Assembly (NCBI GenBank): GCA_021199255.1
Contig: JAJQIK010000068.1
Location: forward strand, 1 to 33,468
Reading direction: 5' to 3'
Length of the DNA stretch: 33,468 nucleotides
Origin: Clostridiales bacterium
GTDB taxonomy: Bacteria; Bacillota; Clostridia; Lachnospirales; Lachnospiraceae
Below are positions 7,911 to 15,790 of this stretch, piece after piece; positions within the stretch are counted from its first letter, which is position 1, and each line of letters opens with the position of its first letter. The notes below the pieces were generated by a model. It was not told the origin of the DNA. It searched no databases and was given only the letters and a program-made list of their open reading frames with translations. A program made the translations under genes and the position numbers.

Positions 7911-9305
7911 ATGAAACGGATAGAAACACTGAAAAGAATGATTATTATGCAGCTTTCTCTGATCGGACTGCTTTTTCATACGGCAATTTACGCATATGTC
8001 TGGTTGAAAGAATATTATCCTTTTTTGAGCATACACAGAAATTTCCGGTATTACTTCAGGGGACATGTGCTGATTATTCTGATTTATTTTGTCCTGCTGT
8101 TTTTCTTTGCCAGTACCTATGGCGCTTTGAAAATTGGATATTTAAAGCCTGTCGATGTGTTTATCTCTCAGGTGTTTTCACTGCTGTTTGTCAATGTAAT
8201 ATCTTATTTTCAGATATCGCTGATGGCCAACTGGGTTGTAAAGGTGGGGCCTATGGTGAAGACGATGCTTTTGCAGATGGCGGTTGCGGCCGTATGGGTA
8301 TATATCTGTAACGCGTTTTATTATAAGGCGTTTCCGCCCAGGGGGATTCTTATTGTCCACGGAGAACGTCCTATTGACGATATTGTGGCGAAGTTTGAAT
8401 CCCGTAAGGATAAATACAGGATTGAGAAGTGCATGAATATTTCTCAGGGAGTCGAGGCGGTGAAGGAGGAAGCGGTGAAGCAGTATGGCGCGGTGGTTCT
8501 GTGGGATATTCCCGCAAGCGACAGAAATGCGCTGCTGAAGTATTGCTACAGTAAGTCTATCCGCGTGTATATGATGCCGAAAATCTCCGATGTGCTTGTG
8601 AAGGGGGCGGATCAGCTTCATCTGTTTGACACGCCGATTTATTTGACCAGGGAGTATGCCCTGAAGGTGGAACAGCGGATTGCCAAGAGAGCGATCGATT
8701 TGGTCTGTTCTGTTATTCTGCTGGTGATTGCGTCGCCCTTTATGCTGATAACGGCTATTGCGATCAAAGTATATGACGGCGGGCCGGTGTTTTATAAACA
8801 GATACGCTGTACCTGCGACCGGAAGGAATTTTATATTCTGAAATTCAGAAGCATGAAGGTAGACGCTGAGAAGGATGGCGTGGCGCGGCTTGCCTCGAAG
8901 AATGATTCCCGTATTACGCCGGTAGGGAAATGGATTCGCACCACCCGAATTGATGAGCTTCCCCAGCTTTTGAATATTTTAAGGGGGGACATGTCCTTTA
9001 TCGGCCCCAGGCCGGAGCGGCCGGAAATCATCGATCAGTATATGGAGGAAATGCCGGAGTTCGCTTTCCGAATGAAGGTGAAAGCGGGGCTTGCGGGTTA
9101 TGCGCAGGTATATGGCAAGTATAATACCACACCCTATGATAAGCTGAAATTGGATTTGACGTATATTGAGCAGTATTCGGTATGGCTGGATCTGAAGCTG
9201 ATGCTTCTTACCCTGAAAATATTGATCCGGCCGGAGAGCACGGAGGGCGTGGACAGCAGCCAGACTACGGCGTTGAAGGAAAAGGAAGGAAAGGCTTCGG
9301 AATAG
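7911..9305 (+). CDS. Initiating phosphoglycosyltransferase, WcaJ/WbaP type
   Basis: Starts the repeat unit by moving a sugar-1-phosphate from a nucleotide sugar to undecaprenyl phosphate. The 464-residue protein has four N-terminal membrane helices (about 12-32, 52-70, 83-105, 116-138), a central CoA-binding-like/Rossmann region (about 143-235), a further hydrophobic segment at 263-286, and a C-terminal catalytic domain with KFRSM at 311-315, DELPQL at 348-353, SFIGPRPERPE at 362-372 and GLAGYAQV at 393-400. This is the full polyprenyl-glycosylphosphotransferase layout. The start at 7911 has GGAG six bases upstream (7901-7904); an earlier in-frame start at 7869 lacks a site. The first sugar cannot be told from sequence. 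It sits next to the chain-length gene, as is usual in capsule and EPS loci. Confidence 0.93.
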   Translation: MKRIETLKRMIIMQLSLIGLLFHTAIYAYVWLKEYYPFLSIHRNFRYYFRGHVLIILIYFVLLFFFASTYGALKIGYLKPVDVFISQVFSLLFVNVISYFQISLMANWVVKVGPMVKTMLLQMAVAAVWVYICNAFYYKAFPPRGILIVHGERPIDDIVAKFESRKDKYRIEKCMNISQGVEAVKEEAVKQYGAVVLWDIPASDRNALLKYCYSKSIRVYMMPKISDVLVKGADQLHLFDTPIYLTREYALKVEQRIAKRAIDLVCSVILLVIASPFMLITAIAIKVYDGGPVFYKQIRCTCDRKEFYILKFRSMKVDAEKDGVARLASKNDSRITPVGKWIRTTRIDELPQLLNILRGDMSFIGPRPERPEIIDQYMEEMPEFAFRMKVKAGLAGYAQVYGKYNTTPYDKLKLDLTYIEQYSVWLDLKLMLLTLKILIRPESTEGVDSSQTTALKEKEGKASE

Positions 9306-9310
9306 AAGGC

Positions 9311-10327
9311 ATGAAGGAAATCAGGTATGCCGATGCAGGCATGGATATGAAAAAGTGGATACTTTGGCTGATCAGGAAAAGCTGGGTGGCGTTGGCGGCG
9401 GCGCTAATCGGGGCGGCTTTAGGCGGCGCGATTTATGCGGCTGCGCGCACGGTGCCGGAGTCGGAGCGGGAATATCAGGCTGTCTCTAAGCTTTATCTGG
9501 ATTTTGCGGTAGATGAGACGGGAGAGGTGTATCAGGAATACAACGGTTATACCTGGAATGATCTGATGGTGACAGACCCCATCTTAGATGAAACCATGTC
9601 CTGTCTGTCCGAAGATTATACGAGAGAAGAAGTGATGGCGGCGACCGAGGCGACCATCTTATCGGATTTAAGGCTTTTGACGGTGACGATTACGACCAAT
9701 GACCGGGAGCGTAGCGACCGGATTCTGGCGGCGACCGATCAGGCGTTGGAGAATTACGGGAACAGCGCCAAGGAGTTTGTACAGATTCAGACGATTCAGG
9801 CCACTGAAGCGCAGCTTGTGGTGGCGGATTCCAGACTGGCGCAGGCCGTTGGCATCGGAGCGGCCATTGGGCTGGCGGCAGCCCTGCTGGGGTTGCTGTT
9901 GTATTATGTGCTGGACGACCGGATTCTGGTGGCCAGCGACGTCAGGCAGGCAACAGAGGTGCCCTTTGTGGGATATTTATTTGGAGAAGGGCGGGAAGAG
10001 ACGGCCGGGGGTCAGTTTCTGTCGGAGCAAAGGCTTCAGCACGATTATGAGGCGTCGGCGGCCTGTCTGCGGGAGCGCTGCGGAGAGGTATTGGAGATCC
10101 GAATCAACCGGAAGCAGGACGCTGCTATGGAAGAGCTGGAACAGGCAAGGAAAGCGTGCGCTTTGATTCTGGCGATTCCCTATGGGCAGATACACGGCAC
10201 GTATCTGGCTTATCTGATCGGACAGTATCAGGCGCGTGGCTGTCAGGTGTTGGGAATCGCCATAGAAAACGCGGATATCCAATTTCTCAACAGGTATTAT
10301 GGCCGGGCGATTGGGAAAGAGCAATAG
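9311..10327 (+). CDS. Wzz-like chain-length determinant with a degenerate kinase-like tail
   Basis: A 338-residue polysaccharide co-polymerase candidate that would control chain length with the EpsG-like protein. It has membrane helices near 26-44 and 179-200 enclosing an extracytoplasmic segment, the Wzz/CapA layout. The C-terminal part (about 210-338) has strand/helix spacing like a BY-kinase nucleotide-binding fold (ACALILAIPYGQ at 282-293, QVLGIAIENAD at 312-322), but the position of the P-loop reads AIPYGQIHGT and no Walker A GKS/T is present. It therefore looks non-catalytic. The extracytoplasmic region is short and coiled-coil content is low for a Wzz. The start at 9311 is five bases after the previous stop; an upstream extension to 9182 overlaps the WcaJ gene and is unlikely. 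No separate tyrosine kinase or phosphatase gene is in the window. Confidence 0.78.
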   Translation: MKEIRYADAGMDMKKWILWLIRKSWVALAAALIGAALGGAIYAAARTVPESEREYQAVSKLYLDFAVDETGEVYQEYNGYTWNDLMVTDPILDETMSCLSEDYTREEVMAATEATILSDLRLLTVTITTNDRERSDRILAATDQALENYGNSAKEFVQIQTIQATEAQLVVADSRLAQAVGIGAAIGLAAALLGLLLYYVLDDRILVASDVRQATEVPFVGYLFGEGREETAGGQFLSEQRLQHDYEASAACLRERCGEVLEIRINRKQDAAMEELEQARKACALILAIPYGQIHGTYLAYLIGQYQARGCQVLGIAIENADIQFLNRYYGRAIGKEQ

Positions 10328-10332
10328 AAGCC

Positions 10333-10491
10333 CAGGAATGGAGATTGGTGTGAAAAATCACACTGATGTGCTGATTTTTCACACGGCTATTTGTTTCTGA
10401 GCGAAAGCAAATAGCCCTGATGGCAGACGAGAAACCGCCTTCGCGGATTTCTCGCCGCCGCTTCGCAACAAGTTGCTCAGAAATGGAGATT
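10333..10491 (+). repeat. Dispersed intergenic module, copy C (fullest copy)
   Basis: A unit flanked by near-identical 14-base direct repeats, CAGGAATGGAGATT (10333-10346) and CAGAAATGGAGATT (10478-10491), about 145 bases apart. In order it holds a 13-bp perfect hairpin (10348-10384), hairpin 1 (GGCTATTTG at 10385-10393 with CAAATAGCC), the linker TGATGGCAGACG (10418-10429), hairpin 2 (CGAGAAA/CCGC with GCGG/TTTCTCG), and a small GCAAC/GTTGC stem. The right direct repeat is the ribosome site of the gene at 10495. It fills the gap after the Wzz-like gene. A 20-codon frame (10338-10400) and another open frame (from 10420) are read through it but look incidental. Confidence 0.8.
10348..10384 (+). 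repeat. 13-bp perfect inverted repeat within copy C
   Basis: GTGTGAAAAATCA (10348-10360) is the exact reverse complement of TGATTTTTCACAC (10372-10384), with an 11-base loop. No T-run follows, so it is not a standard intrinsic terminator. It could act as an RNA processing or pausing hairpin between the Wzz-like gene and the next glycosyltransferase, or be the core of the repeat element. Confidence 0.85.
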
Positions 10492-10494
10492 AAG

Positions 10495-11277
10495 ATGAAA
10501 ATACAGATACTGGTTTCCGCGGTGGAGCAGGACGGGGCGGAGCTTGCGGCCAGAATGAGGCTTCATACGGACGCGGTCATCGTCAATCAATGCGATCGGT
10601 ACGGATATGAGGAGATACAAGGAGGGAAGTGGAGGGCACAATGCTTCTCCATGAAGGAGAGAGGCGTAGGACTAAGCCGTAATACCGCGCTTCTGCACGC
10701 GGACGCCGAGATCTGTGTCTTTTCAGACGAGGATATAGTATTGGCGGAGGATTATGAAGAGCAGATTCGCAAGGCCTATGAGCAGCTGCCGGACGCGGAT
10801 ATGATTCTGGTCAATGTGAAGGTGGCTCCTTCCCGCAGGACTTATTGGAATGAGGACATTCATCGGATTCATTACCGCAATTACGGGAGATATCCGGCCT
10901 ATAGCATCACGGCCAGGTTAGATGCGCTCCGCAGAGCCAACGTACATTATTCCTTATTGTTTGGCGGCGGCGCCAGATACAGTAACGGGGAGGACAGCCT
11001 GTTCTTAAGAGATTGCCTGAAGGCCGGGCTTAAGATCTATGCCCATACGGTGTGTATCGGAGAAGAGACAGAGCGGGAATCCACATGGTTCAGCGGATAT
11101 CATGAGAAGTTTTTCCGTGACAGGGGCGTTCTGTATCACTATTTGTACGGCGCGGCGGCGGTTCCTCTGGCCTGTCGTTTCCTGTGGGTGCACAGGAAGC
11201 AGATGTGCGTGCAGATTCCCTTAAAGCGGGCGTTTGAGCTGATGCGGGAAGGTATCCGTGAGGGGCAGGGAAGATAA
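10495..11277 (+). CDS. GT2-like glycosyltransferase (divergent)
   Basis: A 260-residue protein with the second half of a GT2 nucleotide-binding domain: GVGLSRNTALLHADAEI at 57-73 and FSDEDI at 76-81 (DxD-like metal site), then IRKAYEQ and a C-terminal basic, hydrophobic tail. The usual N-terminal VDDGS motif is not recognisable; the protein opens MKIQILVSAVEQDG. It resembles short EPS-locus glycosyltransferases that act on a fixed acceptor. The start at 10495 follows GGAG at 10485-10488, which belongs to the repeat module. Frames that begin at 10420 are read through the repeat and are rejected. It probably adds one residue of the repeat unit; the sugar is unknown. Confidence 0.8.
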   Translation: MKIQILVSAVEQDGAELAARMRLHTDAVIVNQCDRYGYEEIQGGKWRAQCFSMKERGVGLSRNTALLHADAEICVFSDEDIVLAEDYEEQIRKAYEQLPDADMILVNVKVAPSRRTYWNEDIHRIHYRNYGRYPAYSITARLDALRRANVHYSLLFGGGARYSNGEDSLFLRDCLKAGLKIYAHTVCIGEETERESTWFSGYHEKFFRDRGVLYHYLYGAAAVPLACRFLWVHRKQMCVQIPLKRAFELMREGIREGQGR

Positions 11278-11278
11278 G

Positions 11279-11300
11279 CGGCGAATTGTGCCGGGCGGCA
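11279..11300 (+). repeat. Possible 5' fragment of the intergenic module (copy E)
   Basis: GCGGCGAATTGTGCCGG just after the preceding stop resembles the 5' part of copy B (GCGGCTATTTGTGCCGG). The matching 3' arm and the ribosome-site part are not evident, so this is a tentative, degraded copy. Confidence 0.35.
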
Positions 11301-11341
11301 AAGGCGGAGAGCCTGCGGCGGGGAAAGGACGATAGCGGTCG

Positions 11342-12502
11342 ATGATTTTATATATCACGGTGGCGGCAGTTACGGTGCTGCTGGCGGGGCTGGTGAATAA
11401 TCAGCCGGCTACACAACCTTATAGGATAACAAGACAGCAGATGTGTAACCGCGTCTGCCTTTTGTCCGTCTTTCTGATTTTATTCGCCCTGTCCGCCTGT
11501 CGGCTGAATGTGGGAAACGATTATGCCAAATATGTGGAGTTTATGCATCTGATCAACTGTGATTCCTATGTGCCCACTGAAATCGGCTTCAATCTGTTGG
11601 TAAAGCTTCTGTACGGACTGTCCGGTTATGAAAACTATCTGCTTGTTTTTGCGGTTTATGCATTTGCGACCGTTTTGCTGTTCCTGCTGGCGATGTATGA
11701 TTTGAGCGATGATTTCCCGTTTTCCTTCTTTCTGTTTATGATGCTGGGATATTATTTCCAGACCTTTAGCACGGTACGGTATTATCTGGCGCTGGCAATC
11801 GCCCTGTATTCCATGAAGTTTGTACTGCGCAGGCAGTGGGGAAGATTTATCGCCCTGATTCTGCTGGGCTCCGCCTTTCACAAATCCTTACTGGTGGTCA
11901 TTCCCTTATATTTGCTGGCGACGCGTTCGTGGAAGAAGTGGCAGCTTGCCCTTGCGGCTTTGTTTTGCAGTACGTTTCTCTTCTGCCAGGACTGGTATCT
12001 GAAAGCGGTGGTCTTGCTGTACCCTACCTATGAGGATACGGAATATCTGGAAGGAGGAACAAGCTATATCAATATTTTGCGCTGCGCGGCTGTTCTGGTA
12101 TTTGCGGGCGTTGTGTTATGGCTGCAGAAACGACAAGACGGGGAGAAATGTGACACATGTGTCGCAAATGAGACGGAAAAAGGGCTTCAGGACGACCGTT
12201 TTCGCTTCTATTTCTATCTGAATCTGGGGGCGTTGGTGTTGTATGTATTTTGTTCTTTTCTGCCTATTATCTCCAGAATCGGATATTACCTGACGGTCAG
12301 CCATATTCTGTTTTTGCCCATGCTGCTGCAACAGATTGCCCCTGTGAAATGGCGCAGGCTGTTTCGCGTGGGAACGATACTGGCGGCTGTTTTGTATTTT
12401 GCGGTCTATATGAGCAGGGCGGGAAACGACGGCGTACTGATACTGCCTTATCAGACCTTTTTCTTTCATGATATGGTGAACATTCTTTCAGATGTGAATT
12501 GA
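11342..12502 (+). CDS. EpsG/Wzy-like polysaccharide polymerase
   Basis: A 386-residue integral membrane protein with about ten hydrophobic segments and the features of the EpsG family: an early polar loop with RLNVGNDYAKYVEF (about residues 54-67), a PTEIGFNLLVKLL segment (78-90), and a TVRYYLALAIALYSMKF helix followed by GSAFHKSLLVV. EpsG-family proteins are regarded as Wzy-type polymerases in EPS loci without a classical Wzy. It would join lipid-linked repeat units on the outer face of the membrane, with the Wzz-like protein at 9311. The start ATG has a weak A/G-rich site (AAAGGA about 13 bases upstream). A cytoplasmic loop with GEKCDTCVANETEKG near the middle is unusual but in frame. Confidence 0.85.
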   Translation: MILYITVAAVTVLLAGLVNNQPATQPYRITRQQMCNRVCLLSVFLILFALSACRLNVGNDYAKYVEFMHLINCDSYVPTEIGFNLLVKLLYGLSGYENYLLVFAVYAFATVLLFLLAMYDLSDDFPFSFFLFMMLGYYFQTFSTVRYYLALAIALYSMKFVLRRQWGRFIALILLGSAFHKSLLVVIPLYLLATRSWKKWQLALAALFCSTFLFCQDWYLKAVVLLYPTYEDTEYLEGGTSYINILRCAAVLVFAGVVLWLQKRQDGEKCDTCVANETEKGLQDDRFRFYFYLNLGALVLYVFCSFLPIISRIGYYLTVSHILFLPMLLQQIAPVKWRRLFRVGTILAAVLYFAVYMSRAGNDGVLILPYQTFFFHDMVNILSDVN

Positions 12503-12510
12503 GGGTGACA

Positions 12511-13305
12511 ATGATATTTAGTGTGATTGTGGTCTGCTTAAACGCGGGAGAGAAGCTGCATAAAACGATAGAGAGTATCCTGTGTCAGACTGAGACAGAT
12601 TATGAGATTCTGGTGAAGGATGGCGGGTCAGAAGATGGGTCGGTGCAGGCCATCAAGGCGGAGGATAGGATCAGCGTCTATTGTGAAAAGGACACGGGAA
12701 TTTACGACGCTATGAATCAGGCTCTTTTGCATGCGCGGGGAGATTATGTCTGTTTCCTGAACTGCGGAGATTATTTTGAAAATGAGCTGGTGCTGCAAAG
12801 GGTCAGGGAACAGATCGGGCAGAAGAGGGGCAGCCGGCCGACTATTTTTTACGGCAATATCCGGGAACGGCAGACCGGCGCGATGGTGCAGTCCAATCCG
12901 ACGCTGGATGATTTCGCGTGTTACCGGAATCTGCCTTGTCATCAGGCCTGCTTCTATGACAGGAGGCTGTTTGGCAGCCGGCAGTTCGAGCTGAGATATC
13001 AGGTGCGCGCCGATTACGAACATTTCCTGTGGTGTCTTTACCAGGCACAGGCCGCCGCCGTGTATATGCCGGTTACGGTGGCAAGCTATGAGGGGGGCGG
13101 TTATTCGGAATCCCGGACAGGGAAAAGGCAATCGAAACGGGAGCATAGGGAAATCGTCGCCCGATATCTTCCTAAGAAAAAGGCGCGCAGGTATCGACTT
13201 GTAATGATACTTACGCTGGCGCCGCTTCGGACATGGGCGGCGGGGAATCCGGCTACGGCGGGAATCTATCAGGCGGTAAAAAAGAGAATTTATAAGGAGC
13301 GGTGA
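12511..13305 (+). CDS. GT2 glycosyltransferase, WcaE-like
   Basis: A 264-residue family 2 glycosyltransferase with KDGGSEDGS at 36-44, EKDTGIYDAMN at 59-69 and LNCGDYF at 83-89. The GIYDAMN block with a LNxGD metal site is the pattern of WcaE-like enzymes of colanic acid and related clusters; the donor cannot be assigned safely, though fucose is a possibility given gmd and fcl. The start at 12511 uses GAGGGT at 12501-12506, which overlaps the stop codon of the EpsG gene; in-frame TTG at 12499 and GTG at 12505 would overlap that site. Spacing shows tight coupling with the neighbours. Confidence 0.87.
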   Translation: MIFSVIVVCLNAGEKLHKTIESILCQTETDYEILVKDGGSEDGSVQAIKAEDRISVYCEKDTGIYDAMNQALLHARGDYVCFLNCGDYFENELVLQRVREQIGQKRGSRPTIFYGNIRERQTGAMVQSNPTLDDFACYRNLPCHQACFYDRRLFGSRQFELRYQVRADYEHFLWCLYQAQAAAVYMPVTVASYEGGGYSESRTGKRQSKREHREIVARYLPKKKARRYRLVMILTLAPLRTWAAGNPATAGIYQAVKKRIYKER

Positions 13306-13310
13306 TAGAG

Positions 13311-14594
13311 ATGAGAATATTGTGGGTGTGTAATATTATGCTGCCAGCCATCGCCAAAAGGCTGAATATGCCTTACAGTAACCGGGAGGGGTGGCTTAGC
13401 GGCTTATTAGACAGGGTGATTTCCGAGCAGGATCGGAATCGGATAGAGCTGGCGATTGCCTTTCCGGTGGAGGAATCCGTGGGGGCGTTCGATCAGGTGA
13501 TGCAGTTGGGTGAGAATATATCCTGCCATTGCTATGGATTTGTGGAGAATCTGGCGGAGCCGGAGAACTATGATGTGGAGCTGGAGGATTACTTTCGTCT
13601 GATTATCGATGATTTCCAGCCGGAGCTTATGCACGTGTTCGGTACAGAATTTCCCCATGCTTTGGCCAGTATTAAGGTGTTTGGGAACCCGGATCATACG
13701 CTGGTGGGCGTCCAGGGGCTGATTTCCGCCTGCGCGAAGGTATACATGGCGGATCTGCCGGTCAAGGTGCAGCGGCAGGCGACCTTCCGCGACATACTGC
13801 GGAGGGACAGTATCAGGCAGCAGCAGAGGAAGTTTGAGAAGCGAGGCGTGTATGAGGTGGAAGCGCTTAAAAGGGTGAAGCACATAGCGGGCAGAACCGA
13901 CTTTGACCGCGCCGAGACGGCGAAGATTAATCCTGACGCCACCTATCATTATTTGAACGAAACTCTCAGAGGGATTTTCTACCGCGACCGCTGGAAGAAG
14001 AGCGGCTGCCAGTTGTACCGCATTTTTATGAGCCAGGGGGATTATCCCTTAAAGGGGCTGCATTATATGCTTCAGGCGATGCCGAAAATATTAGAGCAGT
14101 TTCCGGACGCTGAATTGTATGTGGCGGGAAGCAATATTATCAGCCGGGAGACATGGAAGGATACGTTGAAGCTGCCAGCCTACGGGAAGTATTTATTAAA
14201 GCTGATCAGGGAAGAGCATCTGGAGGATAAGGTGACTATGCTGGGGAGGCTGAACTCTGAGGAAATGAAAGAGCAGTATCTGTTAAGCCATGTCTTTGTA
14301 TGTCCGTCGGCGCTGGAAAATTCCCCCAATTCCGTTGGAGAGGCTATGCTGCTGGGGGTTCCCTGCGTAGCTGCCAATGTGGGAGGAATCCACAACCTGT
14401 TGACAGATGGCGGGGACGGGTTCCTATATCCGCCGGGGGACGTAGAGGCGCTGGCGGATCAGATTATAGAGCTTTTTACGAAGGAAGCGATTGTGGATCG
14501 CATTACGGATAATGCCAGAAAGCATGCCCGCGTCAATCATGACGCGGATCAGAATTATTATCGTTTGATGAGGATATATCGGGAGATGCTATGA
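13311..14594 (+). CDS. GT4 family glycosyltransferase
   Basis: A 427-residue GT-B enzyme. The N-terminal Rossmann domain opens MRILWVCNIMLP. The C-terminal donor domain holds GRLNSEEMKEQYLLSHVFV followed by ALENSPNSVGEAMLLG (E-x7-E type, about residues 335-350), then GIHNLLTDGGDGFLYPPGD. These are glycosyltransferase group 1 signatures. The region between about 140 and 230 is basic and longer than in simple GT4 enzymes. The start at 13311 has AAGGAG (13294-13299) eleven bases upstream; GTG at 13302 is too close to it. It ends in an ATGA overlap with the next GT4 gene, so the two are translationally coupled. Confidence 0.9.
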   Translation: MRILWVCNIMLPAIAKRLNMPYSNREGWLSGLLDRVISEQDRNRIELAIAFPVEESVGAFDQVMQLGENISCHCYGFVENLAEPENYDVELEDYFRLIIDDFQPELMHVFGTEFPHALASIKVFGNPDHTLVGVQGLISACAKVYMADLPVKVQRQATFRDILRRDSIRQQQRKFEKRGVYEVEALKRVKHIAGRTDFDRAETAKINPDATYHYLNETLRGIFYRDRWKKSGCQLYRIFMSQGDYPLKGLHYMLQAMPKILEQFPDAELYVAGSNIISRETWKDTLKLPAYGKYLLKLIREEHLEDKVTMLGRLNSEEMKEQYLLSHVFVCPSALENSPNSVGEAMLLGVPCVAANVGGIHNLLTDGGDGFLYPPGDVEALADQIIELFTKEAIVDRITDNARKHARVNHDADQNYYRLMRIYREML

Positions 14595-15787
14595 CCTTTA
14601 CTTTTGTGTCTAATTATATTAATCACCATCAGATACCCCTGTGCGAATCGCTCTATCGGAGGCTGGGAGATGCATTTACGTTTATCCAGACGATGCCCAT
14701 GGAGGAAGAGCGCGTGACCATGGGCTGGAGTGTGGATATCGAGACGCTGCCTTATGTGGAGTGCCTGTATCGGAAGGAATATGACTGTCTGAAGAAAATA
14801 GCGGAAAGCGACGTCGTGCTTTTTGGCTGGACGGAGAGGGAGGATCTTGTAAGAGCCCGGCTGGACAGCGGCAGGACGACGTTGCGCGTCAGCGAGCGCC
14901 TTTACCGGGAAGGACAGTGGAAGGCGGTTTCCCCCAGAGGGCTGCTGGCGAAATATCATGAACATATTAAATACCGCAGGCAAAATGTCTGTATGCTGTG
15001 CGCCGGAGCTTATGCGGCGTCGGATTTCCATTTGATCGGAGCCTATCCGGATAAAATGTTTTGCTGGGGCTATTTTACGGAGCTGAGGACGTATACCGAA
15101 GAACAACTGGAAGCGATGAAGATACAGGATGGGCTTCTGCATATCGTCTGGGCGGGCAGATTTATCCCCTTGAAGCATCCTGAGTATGTGGTCAGGCTTG
15201 CGGAGAGCCTTAAAAAGAAGGGCTATGGATACCATATACATATGCTGGGAGATGGGGAATTAGCGCCGCTTCTGCGGCAGCAGGCTGCGGATTTGGGGCT
15301 TTCAGAGGCTTTTACCTTTTATGGATACGCCGCCCCGGAGAAGGTTCGGGATGTGATGGAAAAGTGCCATATCCATCTTTTTACCAGCAATTACCTGGAG
15401 GGCTGGGGGGCTGTGGTCAACGAGGGAATGAACAGCGGCTGCGTGGAAGTGGTGAACGTCCAGGTAGGCGCGGCTCCTTATCTAATCCGGCATGGCGAGA
15501 ACGGATTGCTATATTCCAATGACAGCTACGACCAGATGGAAAAGCTGATGGAAGAATTGTTTCTCCATTGGGAGGAGAAAAAACAGATGGGGCAGGCGGC
15601 CTATGAAACCATTAGAGATATGTGGAATGGAGAACATGCGGCGGAGGAGCTGCTGCGGTTTGCGGGAGAATTACAAAAGGGCAGAATTGTTCCGGCACAG
15701 GAGGGCCCGCTCAGCAAGGCGCCGGTGATCCGCCCGCACGGTCACAAACATTCTTTATGCGCAAAGGGCAGCGTAGAAATGAGGTAA
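14591..15787 (+). CDS. GT4 family glycosyltransferase
   Basis: A 398-residue GT-B glycosyltransferase. The acceptor domain opens MTFTFVSNYINHHQIPL; the donor domain holds HIVWAGRFIPLKHPEYVVRL at 184-203, HMLGDGEL at 217-224 and the E270-x7-E278 motif in EGWGAVVNE, then IRHGENGLLY. It overlaps the upstream GT4 gene by four bases (ATGA, 14591-14594) and is followed after three bases by a GT2 gene. The last 30 residues are basic and unlike the family, with no clear role. The linkage formed is unknown. The opening residues resemble those of fucosyl- or glucosyl-type EPS transferases, but not enough to name a donor. Confidence 0.9.
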   Translation: MTFTFVSNYINHHQIPLCESLYRRLGDAFTFIQTMPMEEERVTMGWSVDIETLPYVECLYRKEYDCLKKIAESDVVLFGWTEREDLVRARLDSGRTTLRVSERLYREGQWKAVSPRGLLAKYHEHIKYRRQNVCMLCAGAYAASDFHLIGAYPDKMFCWGYFTELRTYTEEQLEAMKIQDGLLHIVWAGRFIPLKHPEYVVRLAESLKKKGYGYHIHMLGDGELAPLLRQQAADLGLSEAFTFYGYAAPEKVRDVMEKCHIHLFTSNYLEGWGAVVNEGMNSGCVEVVNVQVGAAPYLIRHGENGLLYSNDSYDQMEKLMEELFLHWEEKKQMGQAAYETIRDMWNGEHAAEELLRFAGELQKGRIVPAQEGPLSKAPVIRPHGHKHSLCAKGSVEMR

Positions 15788-15790
15788 GAT

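Noticed and set aside
9182-9310. N-terminal extension of the Wzz-like protein
   Set aside because: It overlaps the end of the WcaJ-type gene in another frame, and the extra residues have no family resemblance.
10420-10494. Upstream in-frame extension of the glycosyltransferase at 10495
   Set aside because: This stretch is the dispersed repeat module read as protein; the ribosome site GGAG at 10485-10488 fits the start at 10495.
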